A stretch of DNA of 64,000 nucleotides. Origin: Coemansia sp. RSA 487. Taxonomy: Eukaryota; Kickxellomycota; Kickxellomycetes; Kickxellales; Kickxellaceae. The stretch covers positions 1 to 64,000 of the forward strand of contig JANBRJ010000062.1 in NCBI GenBank assembly GCA_027577595.1, given 5' to 3'. Each line of letters starts with the position of its first letter. Position 1 is the stretch's first letter. Below the pieces are notes generated by a model. It was not told the origin of the DNA, ran no database searches, and saw only the letters and a list, made by a program, of their open reading frames with translations. Positions 50,835 through 61,234 of the stretch are shown here, piece after piece. A program made the translations under genes and the position numbers.

Positions 50835-52097
50835 TTAATGATGATTCGTGCAATTGGGCAACGTATCTGTCCTGCTCAGCGGTCTGCCCCAAACCTTTTC
50901 GTTGAACCAGTTAATAGCACGATGATTTCGCGGAAGCTGCATTGGCGCACCAAACGCAAGCATTTCTTCTTGTTCCTTTTCGCGTTGCATTCTCCTTCTG
51001 TGGAGTATGAACCGTACAAGGAGAGCAAATAATATGAGTCCTAAAATGGTAAGCATAACAATTACCCATGTAGGAATGCGTGTCCTTCCTTTCTCTGTAT
51101 AAATGTAGTCTCCAATGCTCTCAAGACTAATGGTCTCGCTTGATATGCCTGTCCTTGATGAATTTGATATTGTTGTTGCCGTTGTCATTGGTGTTCCAAT
51201 GAATTCTGTTGATACTACAGTCATAGTTGACATTGACGTGTCAGTTGTATAGACTGTGATAAAGTCATAGTCGGTAAGCGTTGCTGTTGACACAAAAGTG
51301 ACAACTGACGCCGGCTCTGTAACAACACTCGTCACATATACAGTGTTTGTAGCTGCTGTCACGATTTCGGTAACAGTCATAGCTTCGCCGCTTACAGTTT
51401 GTACAATTGTTTGTACTATTGTCTGTACAGGAGCTGCAGCACTGTTATTGATCGTTTCAGTCACCGTTGCAATATCACTATTTCCACCAACAGTCAAGAT
51501 AGACACATCGGTGACATAGACAATAACAGGCGATATAATGCTGTTTGTTGCACCAAATACTGTTGGTATAACCTCGGTTGCCGTTACAGTCACTACAGAT
51601 ATGTCAATAATTGTAGATGTGGCCAGCACAGTTGACGTAGTCAGTATTGTCGATGTCTGTAAAGTGACGTCGGTTGTATCGACTGTGGTTGTTTCTGGAA
51701 TTGTTGTAGTCGCAGAATTAGTTGCAGTTATAGACGTAATATACATTGAACTAAAGATTTCAGTTGTATCGGATGTAGTAATATCAGTGCTTGTAATGGT
51801 AACATAATTCGTCGTAGGATATTCAAGTGATGATCCTTCATTTACGCGTAAAATATATCCTGCTGTAGACTCTCGAAATAAATACTCTGGCGATGAGTAT
51901 ATAGAAATATCTGCAGGATTTTCCGATGAAAAACCAATACGCAAAGGCAAAAGATATTTAATTGAAGAGCCTTCGAGATTGGGATCAACAGCAAGGGGAT
52001 TACGGGCATGCAAATCATGCTTGTGGTCGTTGTCATCCAGCGCACTAACCACAGCAATAAATACCAGAAAACAGGCAAGAAAAATTAGCAGTCGCAT
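50835..52097 (-). CDS. Stalk-TM-tail surface protein lacking the S1-like domain (array member 1)
   Basis: 420 residues from the ATG at 52097. Signal peptide (about 1-19). A short 70-residue ectodomain replaces the protease-like domain of its relatives. A long Thr/Val/Ser stalk follows (TVTETI, TVTATEVIPTVFGATNSIISPVIVYVTDVSILTV-like), closely matching members 3 and 4. One helix (WVIVMLTILGLILFALLVRFIL), a basic stop-transfer (HRRRMQREKEQ) and the shared tail AINWFNEKVWGRPLSR complete it. It ends TLPNCTNHH and lacks the PPxY seen in members 2-4. A truncated paralogue, apparently still coding. Confidence 0.8.
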   Translation of the reverse strand: MRLLIFLACFLVFIAVVSALDDNDHKHDLHARNPLAVDPNLEGSSIKYLLPLRIGFSSENPADISIYSSPEYLFRESTAGYILRVNEGSSLEYPTTNYVTITSTDITTSDTTEIFSSMYITSITATNSATTTIPETTTVDTTDVTLQTSTILTTSTVLATSTIIDISVVTVTATEVIPTVFGATNSIISPVIVYVTDVSILTVGGNSDIATVTETINNSAAAPVQTIVQTIVQTVSGEAMTVTEIVTAATNTVYVTSVVTEPASVVTFVSTATLTDYDFITVYTTDTSMSTMTVVSTEFIGTPMTTATTISNSSRTGISSETISLESIGDYIYTEKGRTRIPTWVIVMLTILGLILFALLVRFILHRRRMQREKEQEEMLAFGAPMQLPRNHRAINWFNEKVWGRPLSRTDTLPNCTNHH

Positions 52098-52295
52098 CGT
52101 TATATAGTAATTATAAGCCCAGAAAATGAATAATGAGGAGACGTGTGAAAAGAAAAATGCTAGTCGCAAAAAGTTTGCCTTTCTTGATGAACTGTAGCAA
52201 TTACTATATATCCAAATAGTATAGATGGAAATTCTGCATTAAGGGTGATTTTAAACCATTTGAATAAGCACATGCCCACCATTTATTCATTGTAG

Positions 52296-54645
52296 CTAAT
52301 TGTGGTCATTGTATTTAATAAAATCAACTGCTCTTTTGGTGCACCGCTTTTGAAATGGACAATACAAAAGAGTAAAGGACAAGTCATATGGTTTTTTTAG
52401 AAAGACCATCCAATTGTTTGGCAATTTAATTTGTCGAACGAATGGGATATGTGGTAAGTTCAAATTCGCTGACCGTGCAATCTCTTTGCTCTCCTTTGTT
52501 GATGGCTTTTCAGTCACTGCATTGACCTCGTTTTGAAGCTCATCAGATATGAAGAAGTTTGGCGTTAAATAGCATTCTCTCTTTACCTCCCGAAATAGCT
52601 CTGTTATAATAAATAAATAAAATCATAGAAAAAGGCATCAGTAACTAACCCAAACGAGATGCATAGTCTGGGGGTGTTTTCTTTGATCCGACAGCCCGAT
52701 CCCAAAGCTTTCCAAAGTACCAGTTGTCAACGCGGTGCTCTGTAGCGATTCGTGGTTGTGCTATATATGCTAACGCTTCCTGGCGCTCCTCTTCGCGCTT
52801 CTTCCTTTGCCTGTAAATACAGAACCAAACTATAGCAACCAAAATGGCAAGAGACAATATAACAATTGCGACTATCATCCATGTTGAAATCCCGCTTCTA
52901 TTGTTGTCTGAGTCATTAGCTGCTTCGCTCGAACTTTCAATTTCGCTGGACTCGTCAGTTGGATATGCGCTGGACGTTTGACTAGATGCACTTTCAAGTG
53001 TTGTTGAAGAAGCTTGCGATACAATAGTTGTGGTGACAAGGGATTCTCTGGTTGTTGTAAGCGTATAAAAGTCGTAGTCAGTGAAGGTAACCGTAGTCAC
53101 TAAGGACTCTACTGATGGAGCTAGCGTAACTGTTTCATTCACGGTAATGCTTACCGGAGCTTCCGTATAGGTAACAGTTTCTGTGACAGTCGTTGCACCC
53201 ATGCTCTGGACTAAAGTACTTGCAGGCTCCGTCACAGTAGCTTGAACTGTTACAGTTTCAGTCTCAACACGACCATTGCCAACCGTAATTACAGAAACTT
53301 CATTGACTGTGATTATTATGGCCGTTTCAATGCTATTAACAGCGCCAACGACAGTTGGAATTATCTGCTGTGTGGTGACGGTGACGGATTTCAGCTCTAC
53401 ACTTGTCAATGTTTCAATTACCGTCGATGTTTCTTCCAAAGTCGACGTGGCCAACTGAATACTTGTACTGTCTATAGTACTTGTTTCTGATATAACAGAT
53501 GTCACTGATAGTGTTGTTGTTGTGGACACAATTTCGGTGGAGCTTATTATTTCTGTAGATGATTCAGTGACATGCTTGGTGCTAGTTACTTCTTCCGGCT
53601 CAGTATCACGTAGTGGAGGTAAAGCAGGCTCTGCAAAAACGTCTGACAAAACAGGATTCAAGGGTTCCGCTGAGCTTAGTTGCTGAGTAAGCGTATAGTT
53701 TCCAAGCACTAGTACACCCTTGACAGCGCCTGTTGCCGGCTTCATTTGATAGTTAACGTCGCTAGCTGCGGTATAGCCTTGGGCAAATACTTTGTTGTAC
53801 ACCAGTACATCCTGGCCAGAAGCCTGCTTTATCCACGGGATGTAGTTACGAAGGATAACATAGTAGTTGTATATCGGAGCATTACCACAGTATCCGTCAT
53901 CGCTATATATAGCACTGTGGCTAAAAATTGCTGCCAGAGCAGATGAGCCTGGATCTACAACGCCATACATTGAGCCATACGGTGCAACACAGGCGCTGTC
54001 AACATACGAGGTAACTGTGAGCGTGCTACAAATAAAATCAGTCGGGTTCTGCGAGAAGATATCCGATGCTCTTGAGCATGCATCTGTGTCTGTTGAAACC
54101 TCACTCACTTTTACATCAGGTGGGTCGTTGTACGTAAATGGCTCTATGTTTGTCAAACTACGGTGGACAAAGTAGTATTGCGACCAATCTGCTGGCCAAT
54201 CTGCAATCTGCTTTGTAAAGTCATCGACCTGTGGAGGATTAAGCTTGAGGACCGCCAAGTTGTTTGCAAATGTATCATGATTGTACATTGGATGTGGAAT
54301 AACATCTGCCACAGTATAAACTCCAAATGAATTACCACGCGAGTTCTCGGATACAATTACAGTATATTGCACACTAGGGTCTCTGCTGTTGCCAACATAA
54401 TCGATACAACTGGCTGCAACAACCCCAGCGTTCTTGTTGATCATAGCAACCTCGCAGTATGTCTGAGCATTGTTTCTGTAAAATATCCCTGTCTGCGTTC
54501 CGCGTATCTGATTAACTGGATCCACAAGCATCATATCCCCTTGAAATTGTGGTTGGCGAACATTTAATGATGCTTGGAATGTGGTAGCATTTACAAGTGA
54601 TAGCAGCCCGGCTGCCACCACCATCTGCCAATGTAGATGTTTCAT
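52296..54645 (-). CDS. S1-pseudoprotease surface protein (array member 2), possible extra exon
   Basis: Signal peptide (1-20), S1 trypsin-like ectodomain (about 40-330), Ser/Thr stalk, transmembrane helix near 588-611, basic tail. The catalytic sites are lost: VVAASC instead of AAHC (Ser79), ANNLAVL instead of DIALL (Asn129), and CVAPYGSMYG instead of the GDSGGP region. Unspliced, it stops at 52645 after PPDYASRLG (666 residues). A 49-nt intron (GTTAGT at 52649 to ATAACAG at 52601) would instead add an in-frame exon to 52296, giving 766 residues. Both isoforms keep PPDY. Function unknown; a wall or extracellular sensor is a guess from the layout. Confidence 0.8.
52601..52649 (-). other. Candidate 49-nt intron of array member 2
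   Basis: 5' GTTAGT, a TACTGAT branch-like word, 3' ATAACAG. Removing it bypasses the TAG at 52647-52645 and opens 101 further codons. Confidence 0.5.
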
Positions 54646-55706
54646 GCTGGTAATAAATAATATAAATGGTTAAGCTATAGTTATAATAGGCAATTGAATA
54701 TTGTTTATTAAGGAAAGAAAGCGTATCACAACCAATATAGGAAAATTTCAGTAATATGTCAATTCTAGGATGTGATTGCTTGCATGAAATTGTATTCTCT
54801 CGTAGAAATTCGATGCTACTTTACAAGAAAGACAAGTGTAGCCCTTTGTAAAATAGCCTGACATATCACATGTGATGAATAGGAGAATTTCTATTAAACT
54901 AAACCACAAAGAATGCAAAGATTATTAATTTCACTCTTTCGGATTAACATCAAATTACTGACGACGCTACGCAGAGAAACCCAGCAATTTTACATGATAA
55001 ACTAAAAGAATAACCAAGAAAAATTTGCCAATACGCATTAATAAAGTAGCTTATTCGCTAGTTGATGCTTTTTTTTAAATAATTCTGTTCTATTTTGTAA
55101 GTTGTTTCTGCATTTGGATACAGCGAATGTGGCATTAGTAATGTGGAAATTTATTTTGCTCAAACAGCTTCCCTACAAGAACGAATGCGCTTCCTAATAA
55201 TTTTATCTATCAATGATGTTGCAATAAAGCACTTTTTCACAACTGTAAATTGCCTTTTCAGTTTTTTCTGTCTAGTTGAAGAATCTTCGTGTAAAGCAGT
55301 GTACAAAATATAATTGCTCCTATGTGTGAAAAGTGCAAATGTTTTTGTTCTTTTTTTACCTTTCACCTAAATAAAAATAATTTGCACTGTTTTGCTTTGC
55401 ACCTTTTTAAATTGTTGTTCAAAGACTAATTCGCAAAATAAAAACGGTCTCCTTAGTACATAGTAAAAAAGTCACTTTGTAATATAATGTAGAAAGTCGT
55501 GCCATGTGTACAGCCTACTTGTATAAGAACAATTTCCTTTGTGCAAGTCATACACATAGTATCTACGTTATCCTCCAAACTCTACACAAGAGTGCTTATT
55601 CTTTTTTCTTTTCCATCTATGTAAATCCATTCCTGTAATGTATTATTGAACGGTTCTTCGCATTATTATTATTATTGCACTGGCTAAACATATAGCATTG
55701 CCAATT
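54646..55706. other. Shared upstream region of array members 2 and 3
   Basis: About 1.06 kb between divergent genes, AT-rich, with several short ORFs of no supported identity. Likely a divergent promoter. Confidence 0.45.
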
Positions 55707-57767
55707 ATGAAACTGTTTTCGATTTTTTCAGTGTCGACAGCGTATCTACTCACTGTCATTCAAGCACAGTCAAATGTAACTCCCAGACTTATTGGAAGTG
55801 GACACTTGGACCATCACTCCTTTCATGCCCGTGCACCACTTGGAAACACATTTTCTGGTACCAATCTAATTATTGACCCCAATGGAGAATTGGCAAACCA
55901 AGTTACTGGAATATTGTACAAAAATGGCTTCCAGACATACTGCGAGGTGGCTGTGAGCAACCAAAACACAGGTATTATGGCTGCCAGTTGTCTTGACTAT
56001 ACCAATGGTAAAGTTGATGAGAGTGTTTCATATGGAGTTGCTGTATCGACAACTACTCCTTCACAGCCTGGACAAGTACTAACGGTTGGAACACCAATAA
56101 TCCATCCATCGTACAATCCCAGTACATATGCCAACAACATTGCAGTTCTTCCACTATCAGCGACAAATCAGGTTGACATTGCAAAGAATATTGATGACTG
56201 GCCACATGGTTGGGCATATTATCTTCTAAATCATCGCAGCGTTAACAATAACTACTTGGATAGTATTACATTCCAACGACCAATCTCCACAGCAGGCAAA
56301 GAAAGTGATCAGGATACTCAAGCATGTACCAGTGCATCAGCGATATTTAGTGACAATCAGTCAGATTTTGTCTGCAATTCGGCTACAATAGCTTCATATC
56401 TCAATGCCAACTGCTCTGCCCCTTATGGCTCTATATATGGTGTTACCGGTGAAAGGGGGCTTAATATTGGAGGAATATTCAGTCACAGTGCAATATATAG
56501 CGACCAAGGATATTGTGGCCAAGGTAAAATTTACAACTACTATCTTCTTTTCCGTAACTACATGCCATGGATTCAGAGTGTTGCAAAGGGCACTATTGGT
56601 ACTTACCACTCACAAAGTGCAACTGGGTATACTGTGCCGAATAATGCAAGCTACACAATGAATGATTCTGGTGAAAATGTCACTGGTGTTGCTCTTGTTG
56701 GCAACTACACTACAGGCCAGGCACCTGCAGCAGCTGAAAGCCACGCTCAAAGTAGAGCTCAGTTGCCTGAAGGCTCATCGTCTGAAGAGCAATCACAGAT
56801 TAATGACATTACCAGTGTAGAAGATACTACAGAAGCTACAACTGATATTGTCAGCTCGACATATATTGCATCTTCAACTGAAATTGACTCGACTACTGCA
56901 ACTATTTCAGAAACAACAACAATTGACACAACAAAAATTGTTTCACAGACATCAATTGCACAGGCTACATCAACAGTGCTTGTTACATCAACATCTGTCC
57001 AAATTGAAATGACAACAGTCACAGATACAGAGGTGGTACCAACAGTGATTGGAGCAACAAACAGTATTATATCGGCTGTTATTGTGTCTGTTACTGATGT
57101 ATCCATATTGACAGTAGGTAGTGGCCAGGTTGCAACACAGACTGTCACTTCCACTGATACTGTTACAGTTTCGGCAGGCAATGCTGGAGTGGTAACTGTA
57201 GGCGGTGAAACCATGACTGTTACTGAAACCGTGACAGCAGCTACAAACACTGTATATGTGACGAGTGTTGTTACAGAGTCGGCATCGGCTGTTACCTCAG
57301 TGTCAACAGCAACGTTTACCGACTATGACTTTATCACAGTCTATACAACTGACACGTCAGTGTCAACTGTGACTGTAGTATCGACAGGATCCATTGGAAC
57401 ACCAACGTCAGTAACAAGCCCATCAAGCATACAGCCATCATCAGCTGCTAGCGAGCCCAGCAGTGCTGAAAGTAGTGGTAGTGATGCAGATTCCCAGAAA
57501 GACGATAAAGGTGTACCAATGTGGATGATTGCAATGATTGCAATTTTAGGAATTTTATTCCTGATTCTTCTTGTGTGGTTTATTCTCTACAGAAGAAGAA
57601 GGCAGCGTGAAAAGGAACAAGAGGATATGCTTGCATTTGGTGCGCCAAGACAACTTCCGCAGGAGCACCGTGTTATTAACTGGTTCAATGACAAGATTTG
57701 GGGAAGGCCACTAAGCGGAAAAGGATTACCGCCTGATTATTCAAGCACGATCAACCAACACTTATGA
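55707..57767 (+). CDS. S1-pseudoprotease surface protein (array member 3)
   Basis: 686 residues from the ATG at 55707. Signal peptide (1-21), S1-like ectodomain with IMAASCLDY in place of AAHC, YANNIAVLPL in place of DIALL, and CSAPYGSIYGV in place of the GDSGGP region. Family landmarks DDWPHGWAYYLLNHRSVNN and IFSHSAIYSDQGYCG...YNYYLLFRNYMPWI are present. Thr/Val/Ser stalk, one helix (MWMIAMIAILGILFLILLVWFIL), YRRRRQREKEQ, VINWFNDKIWGRPLSG and a PPDY near the end. Convergent with member 4, with which it shares 492 bp (one mismatch) coding the distal stalk, helix and juxtamembrane tail. Confidence 0.87.
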   Translation: MKLFSIFSVSTAYLLTVIQAQSNVTPRLIGSGHLDHHSFHARAPLGNTFSGTNLIIDPNGELANQVTGILYKNGFQTYCEVAVSNQNTGIMAASCLDYTNGKVDESVSYGVAVSTTTPSQPGQVLTVGTPIIHPSYNPSTYANNIAVLPLSATNQVDIAKNIDDWPHGWAYYLLNHRSVNNNYLDSITFQRPISTAGKESDQDTQACTSASAIFSDNQSDFVCNSATIASYLNANCSAPYGSIYGVTGERGLNIGGIFSHSAIYSDQGYCGQGKIYNYYLLFRNYMPWIQSVAKGTIGTYHSQSATGYTVPNNASYTMNDSGENVTGVALVGNYTTGQAPAAAESHAQSRAQLPEGSSSEEQSQINDITSVEDTTEATTDIVSSTYIASSTEIDSTTATISETTTIDTTKIVSQTSIAQATSTVLVTSTSVQIEMTTVTDTEVVPTVIGATNSIISAVIVSVTDVSILTVGSGQVATQTVTSTDTVTVSAGNAGVVTVGGETMTVTETVTAATNTVYVTSVVTESASAVTSVSTATFTDYDFITVYTTDTSVSTVTVVSTGSIGTPTSVTSPSSIQPSSAASEPSSAESSGSDADSQKDDKGVPMWMIAMIAILGILFLILLVWFILYRRRRQREKEQEDMLAFGAPRQLPQEHRVINWFNDKIWGRPLSGKGLPPDYSSTINQHL
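57130..57621 (+). repeat. Inverted repeat arm 1 (492 bp)
   Basis: The reverse complement of 58076-58567 with a single silent difference (GTG versus GTA, near 57192). It lies within array member 3. Confidence 0.95.
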
Positions 57768-57938
57768 TTACGTTTACTTTACTAACTTTTTCATTTTCAT
57801 TTTCATTTTATTGCGTATAAAGCGCTGGTTTCGCAATCTACAAATAATTAGTGAATTGAATAAAGCCCGGCAATTCTCATCATGTTACCTTCTTAGGAAG
57901 TATGCTGTATTAGTAAATGAAACTATATAAAATAAATC

Positions 57939-60005
57939 CTAGTAACCCTGTGTCATATACTCTGGCGGTGGTTCTACCCTGCTTGGTGGCCTGCCCCAAA
58001 CCTTCTCGTTCAACCAGTTAATAACACGATACTTCCGCGGAAGCTGCATTGGCGCACCAAAGGAAATCATCTCTGCTTGTTCCTTTTCACGCTGCCTTCT
58101 TCTTCTGTAGAGAATAAACCACACAAGAAGAATCAGGAATAAAATTCCTAAAATTGCAATCATTGCAATCATCCACATTGGTACACCTTTATCGTCTTTC
58201 TGGGAATCTGCATCACTACCACTACTTTCAGCACTGCTGGGCTCGCTAGCAGCTGATGATGGCTGTATGCTTGATGGGCTTGTTACTGACGTTGGTGTTC
58301 CAATGGATCCTGTCGATACTACAGTCACAGTTGACACTGACGTGTCAGTTGTATAGACTGTGATAAAGTCATAGTCGGTAAACGTTGCTGTTGACACTGA
58401 GGTAACAGCCGATGCCGACTCTGTAACAACACTCGTCACATATACAGTGTTTGTAGCTGCTGTCACGGTTTCAGTAACAGTCATGGTTTCACCGCCTACA
58501 GTTACTACTCCAGCATTGCCTGCCGAAACTGTAACAGTATCAGTGGAAGTGACAGTCTGTGTTGCAATATCGCCGTTTCCAACTGTCAAGATAGACACAT
58601 CAGTAACATAAACAATAACAGGTGATATAATGCTGTTTGTAGCCCCAATCGCTGTTGGTACTACCTCGGTTGCTGTCAGAGTCATAACAGATAGCTCCAC
58701 AGTCGTACTTGTTATCAAAATAGTTGATGTAGTTTCAACTACTGATGTCTGTGAAATAATATCTGTGGTTTCCAAGGTTGTGGTCTTTGAAATAGTTGCA
58801 GTAGTCGAGTCAATTTCAGTTGAAGATGCAATATATGTCGAGCTGACAATATCAGTTGTAACATCTGTAGTAATTTCAGTGATAATAACCTTTTCACTTG
58901 CCTCTGACATAAGAACACCACTATCTGCTGAAATACGGCTTTGTACAGGCTCTAATTTAACTGCTGGTACAATAGCATTAGTCGTATAATTTCCAACCAC
59001 AGCCACCCCAGTTTTTTCTGCTGCCGGGGTTTTCATCACATAGCTTGCATCATTTGCAGCTGTATATGAAGACGAGCTATCAATATGGTAAGTGGAAATA
59101 TCGGTTTGTGCAATACTATGGATCCATGGAATGTAATTACGAAGAATAAGGTAGTAGTTGTAAATTGGTCCCTTTCCACAATAGCCATCTGTTCCATATA
59201 TAGCACTGTGGCTGAATAATGCCCCAAGCTCAGCAGGATTGGGGTTTGCTACACCATAAACCGAGCCATATGGCGCGACACAGTTTGAATTAATATATGA
59301 CTGGACTGTAAGCATGCTGCAAACATAGTCACCCGTATTTGCTTTATATATTGCAGAAGCATCGGTGCATCCACTGTTATCACCACCGACATCAACAGCG
59401 CTAACCTGGGGATTATTGAATACAAAGGGCATGACATTTGTCAGGCTTCGGTGCACAAAATAGTACTGTGTCCACTCATCTGGCCAGTCGGCTATTTGCT
59501 TTGTAAATTCAAAGCCCGCCACTGCTGTAAACTGCATAACAGCAATATTATTTGCATATGTTTCCGGATCATAGTTGGGATGGGGTGTCACTTTGGTGGC
59601 TTTATATACCCCGCCCGTAGCACTACTAGTAGTTCCAACAGATACAGCGACAGTATACGAGACATTTGGATCAACTTCATTATTTACATAGTCAAAGCAG
59701 CTAGCTGCAGCTATACCGATAGTCTGGCTACTCATCATTACTTCGCAGTATGTTTGGTCATCACCCTTGTAGAGGATAGCAGTCTTGGCTACCGTGATTT
59801 CATCAACTGGAGTACCAGTCTTACCAATCCCACCACTAGTGACAGGCGCTTGGCGGGTAATTAGTGGTCTTGTCGAGTTGTTTGGTGGTCGAGCTTGACC
59901 GCTACCCACAAGCCTGACATTCATGCTAGAGGCGGCAGATGTACCAGCAGCCGCTGCCGCTGCTTGACCAACAAGAAAAGCTAGTGAAAGTTTAAAAAGT
60001 CGCAT
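57939..60005 (-). CDS. S1-pseudoprotease surface protein (array member 4)
   Basis: 688 residues from the ATG at 60005. Signal peptide with an Ala run (about 1-27). Ectodomain: CEVMMSSQTIGIAAASCFDY (His lost), YANNIAVMQF (Asp lost), CVAPYGSVYGV (Ser motif lost). Landmarks ADWPDEWTQYYFVHRSLTN and YCGKGPIYNYYLILRNYIPWI follow member 2 closely. The distal stalk, helix and start of the tail are DNA-identical to member 3 over 492 bp. The tail continues AEMISFGAPMQLP, VINWLNEKVWGRP and a terminal PPEYMTQGY. An in-frame upstream extension to 60200 reads as leader. Confidence 0.87.
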   Translation of the reverse strand: MRLFKLSLAFLVGQAAAAAAGTSAASSMNVRLVGSGQARPPNNSTRPLITRQAPVTSGGIGKTGTPVDEITVAKTAILYKGDDQTYCEVMMSSQTIGIAAASCFDYVNNEVDPNVSYTVAVSVGTTSSATGGVYKATKVTPHPNYDPETYANNIAVMQFTAVAGFEFTKQIADWPDEWTQYYFVHRSLTNVMPFVFNNPQVSAVDVGGDNSGCTDASAIYKANTGDYVCSMLTVQSYINSNCVAPYGSVYGVANPNPAELGALFSHSAIYGTDGYCGKGPIYNYYLILRNYIPWIHSIAQTDISTYHIDSSSSYTAANDASYVMKTPAAEKTGVAVVGNYTTNAIVPAVKLEPVQSRISADSGVLMSEASEKVIITEITTDVTTDIVSSTYIASSTEIDSTTATISKTTTLETTDIISQTSVVETTSTILITSTTVELSVMTLTATEVVPTAIGATNSIISPVIVYVTDVSILTVGNGDIATQTVTSTDTVTVSAGNAGVVTVGGETMTVTETVTAATNTVYVTSVVTESASAVTSVSTATFTDYDFITVYTTDTSVSTVTVVSTGSIGTPTSVTSPSSIQPSSAASEPSSAESSGSDADSQKDDKGVPMWMIAMIAILGILFLILLVWFILYRRRRQREKEQAEMISFGAPMQLPRKYRVINWLNEKVWGRPPSRVEPPPEYMTQGY
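58076..58567 (-). repeat. Inverted repeat arm 2 (492 bp)
   Basis: The partner of 57130-57621. The 454-bp spacer holds both divergent C-terminal tails and the 171-bp space between the convergent genes. Confidence 0.95.
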
Positions 60006-61234
60006 CTTTATATAAATATATAAAATAAGCACAAAAACGTATGAAAAGTTAAAGAAAAAAGAGGGAAAATATGAACTTTGGGTTAGTTGGTTATATTTTA
60101 CTATAAAACATGAACTGGCACACGAGGAAGTGGGTAATTTTTCCTTTATTTTGCTTTGCTTTTGAAGAAAAGTGGTCCTCTTTGACAAAAAGACCAACAA
60201 ATTGAGCTTTCATACAAAGAACAATGAGCTAGCCCGGTGATCTTGCGCTTGCCAGTTTACTGAACGTTGATTAAATTAGCTTGACTTGTTAATTACACAA
60301 GTATAGCAAATGAGGTTTCGAAACCAGTCAAGAAACATTGCGAAGAACAAAGTCCTGCTTGATAGTTCTTTTTAACGAAGTTCTACATTCCAAGACTGCA
60401 AGCCAGAAATGTGTGTTTTTTTGATTCAACAAGTATGGTGCAATGATAGGAAATTTCTATTTAGTGGATTTAGAAAATATAAAAAACAATAATTTCTATA
60501 GCAGCCGTTGGGTAATGGCTAGTAATTATGGACGCTAGGATACCCAAAGAAACCTAGAAAGTGAGACATCCCTCCTATGCCAATAACAAACAATTGAACT
60601 TTTTGCTGCTTCTGGCAACTAATATGTACTTGGCACATCGAATTTAGTGCATGAGAACAACATATCACCGAACCAACTATAAAAGTTGCAGCTACTAATG
60701 TTTTCAATTGCTTTATTCGACACGGGCTGAAGCTATCAAAAGTGCTGGCATAATCCACAAAAAGTGCAAACCCTGTCACCTGCTTAAAGCAAGGAAGCAA
60801 AAGATAGAAAGGCTGGCCATGTGTTACGTTGTGATAAAGGAGTATTTAAACCCCAGCAATGCAAAGGTTTATTTAATGCAAGAGATAGTTGGCGAAAAAG
60901 AAAAAACTCATTTGATTCTTTACGCCTAGTGAAAATTTTACATGCGTCTGTAGCTGTAAAGCAAAATACAACGATAAAAGTGTGGATGTCGGCTTTCTTT
61001 TCTCTTTTTGCTTTCTACAAAACATTTTCTTGTTTTTTTTGTTCATATGGTCATGTAAATGAAAAATAAAGAAAATTTCGACATGTTGAATGATGGTATA
61101 CTTGTTCGTTATTACATATCTCTGGAGGATTGTTATTCTCGTACTGTTTTATCTCTGGTATTTTTCTAATACAAAAACACCACCACCAACTGCTTACTAT
61201 TATGATACTTTGTATCTAATTGTATTTAAAGATT
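60006..61234. other. Shared upstream region of array members 4 and 5
   Basis: About 1.2 kb, AT-rich. A 73-codon frame without an initial ATG at 60708-60929 looks partly protein-like (CYVVIKEYLNPSNAKVYLMQ) and could be a relic. Nothing else recognised. Confidence 0.4.
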
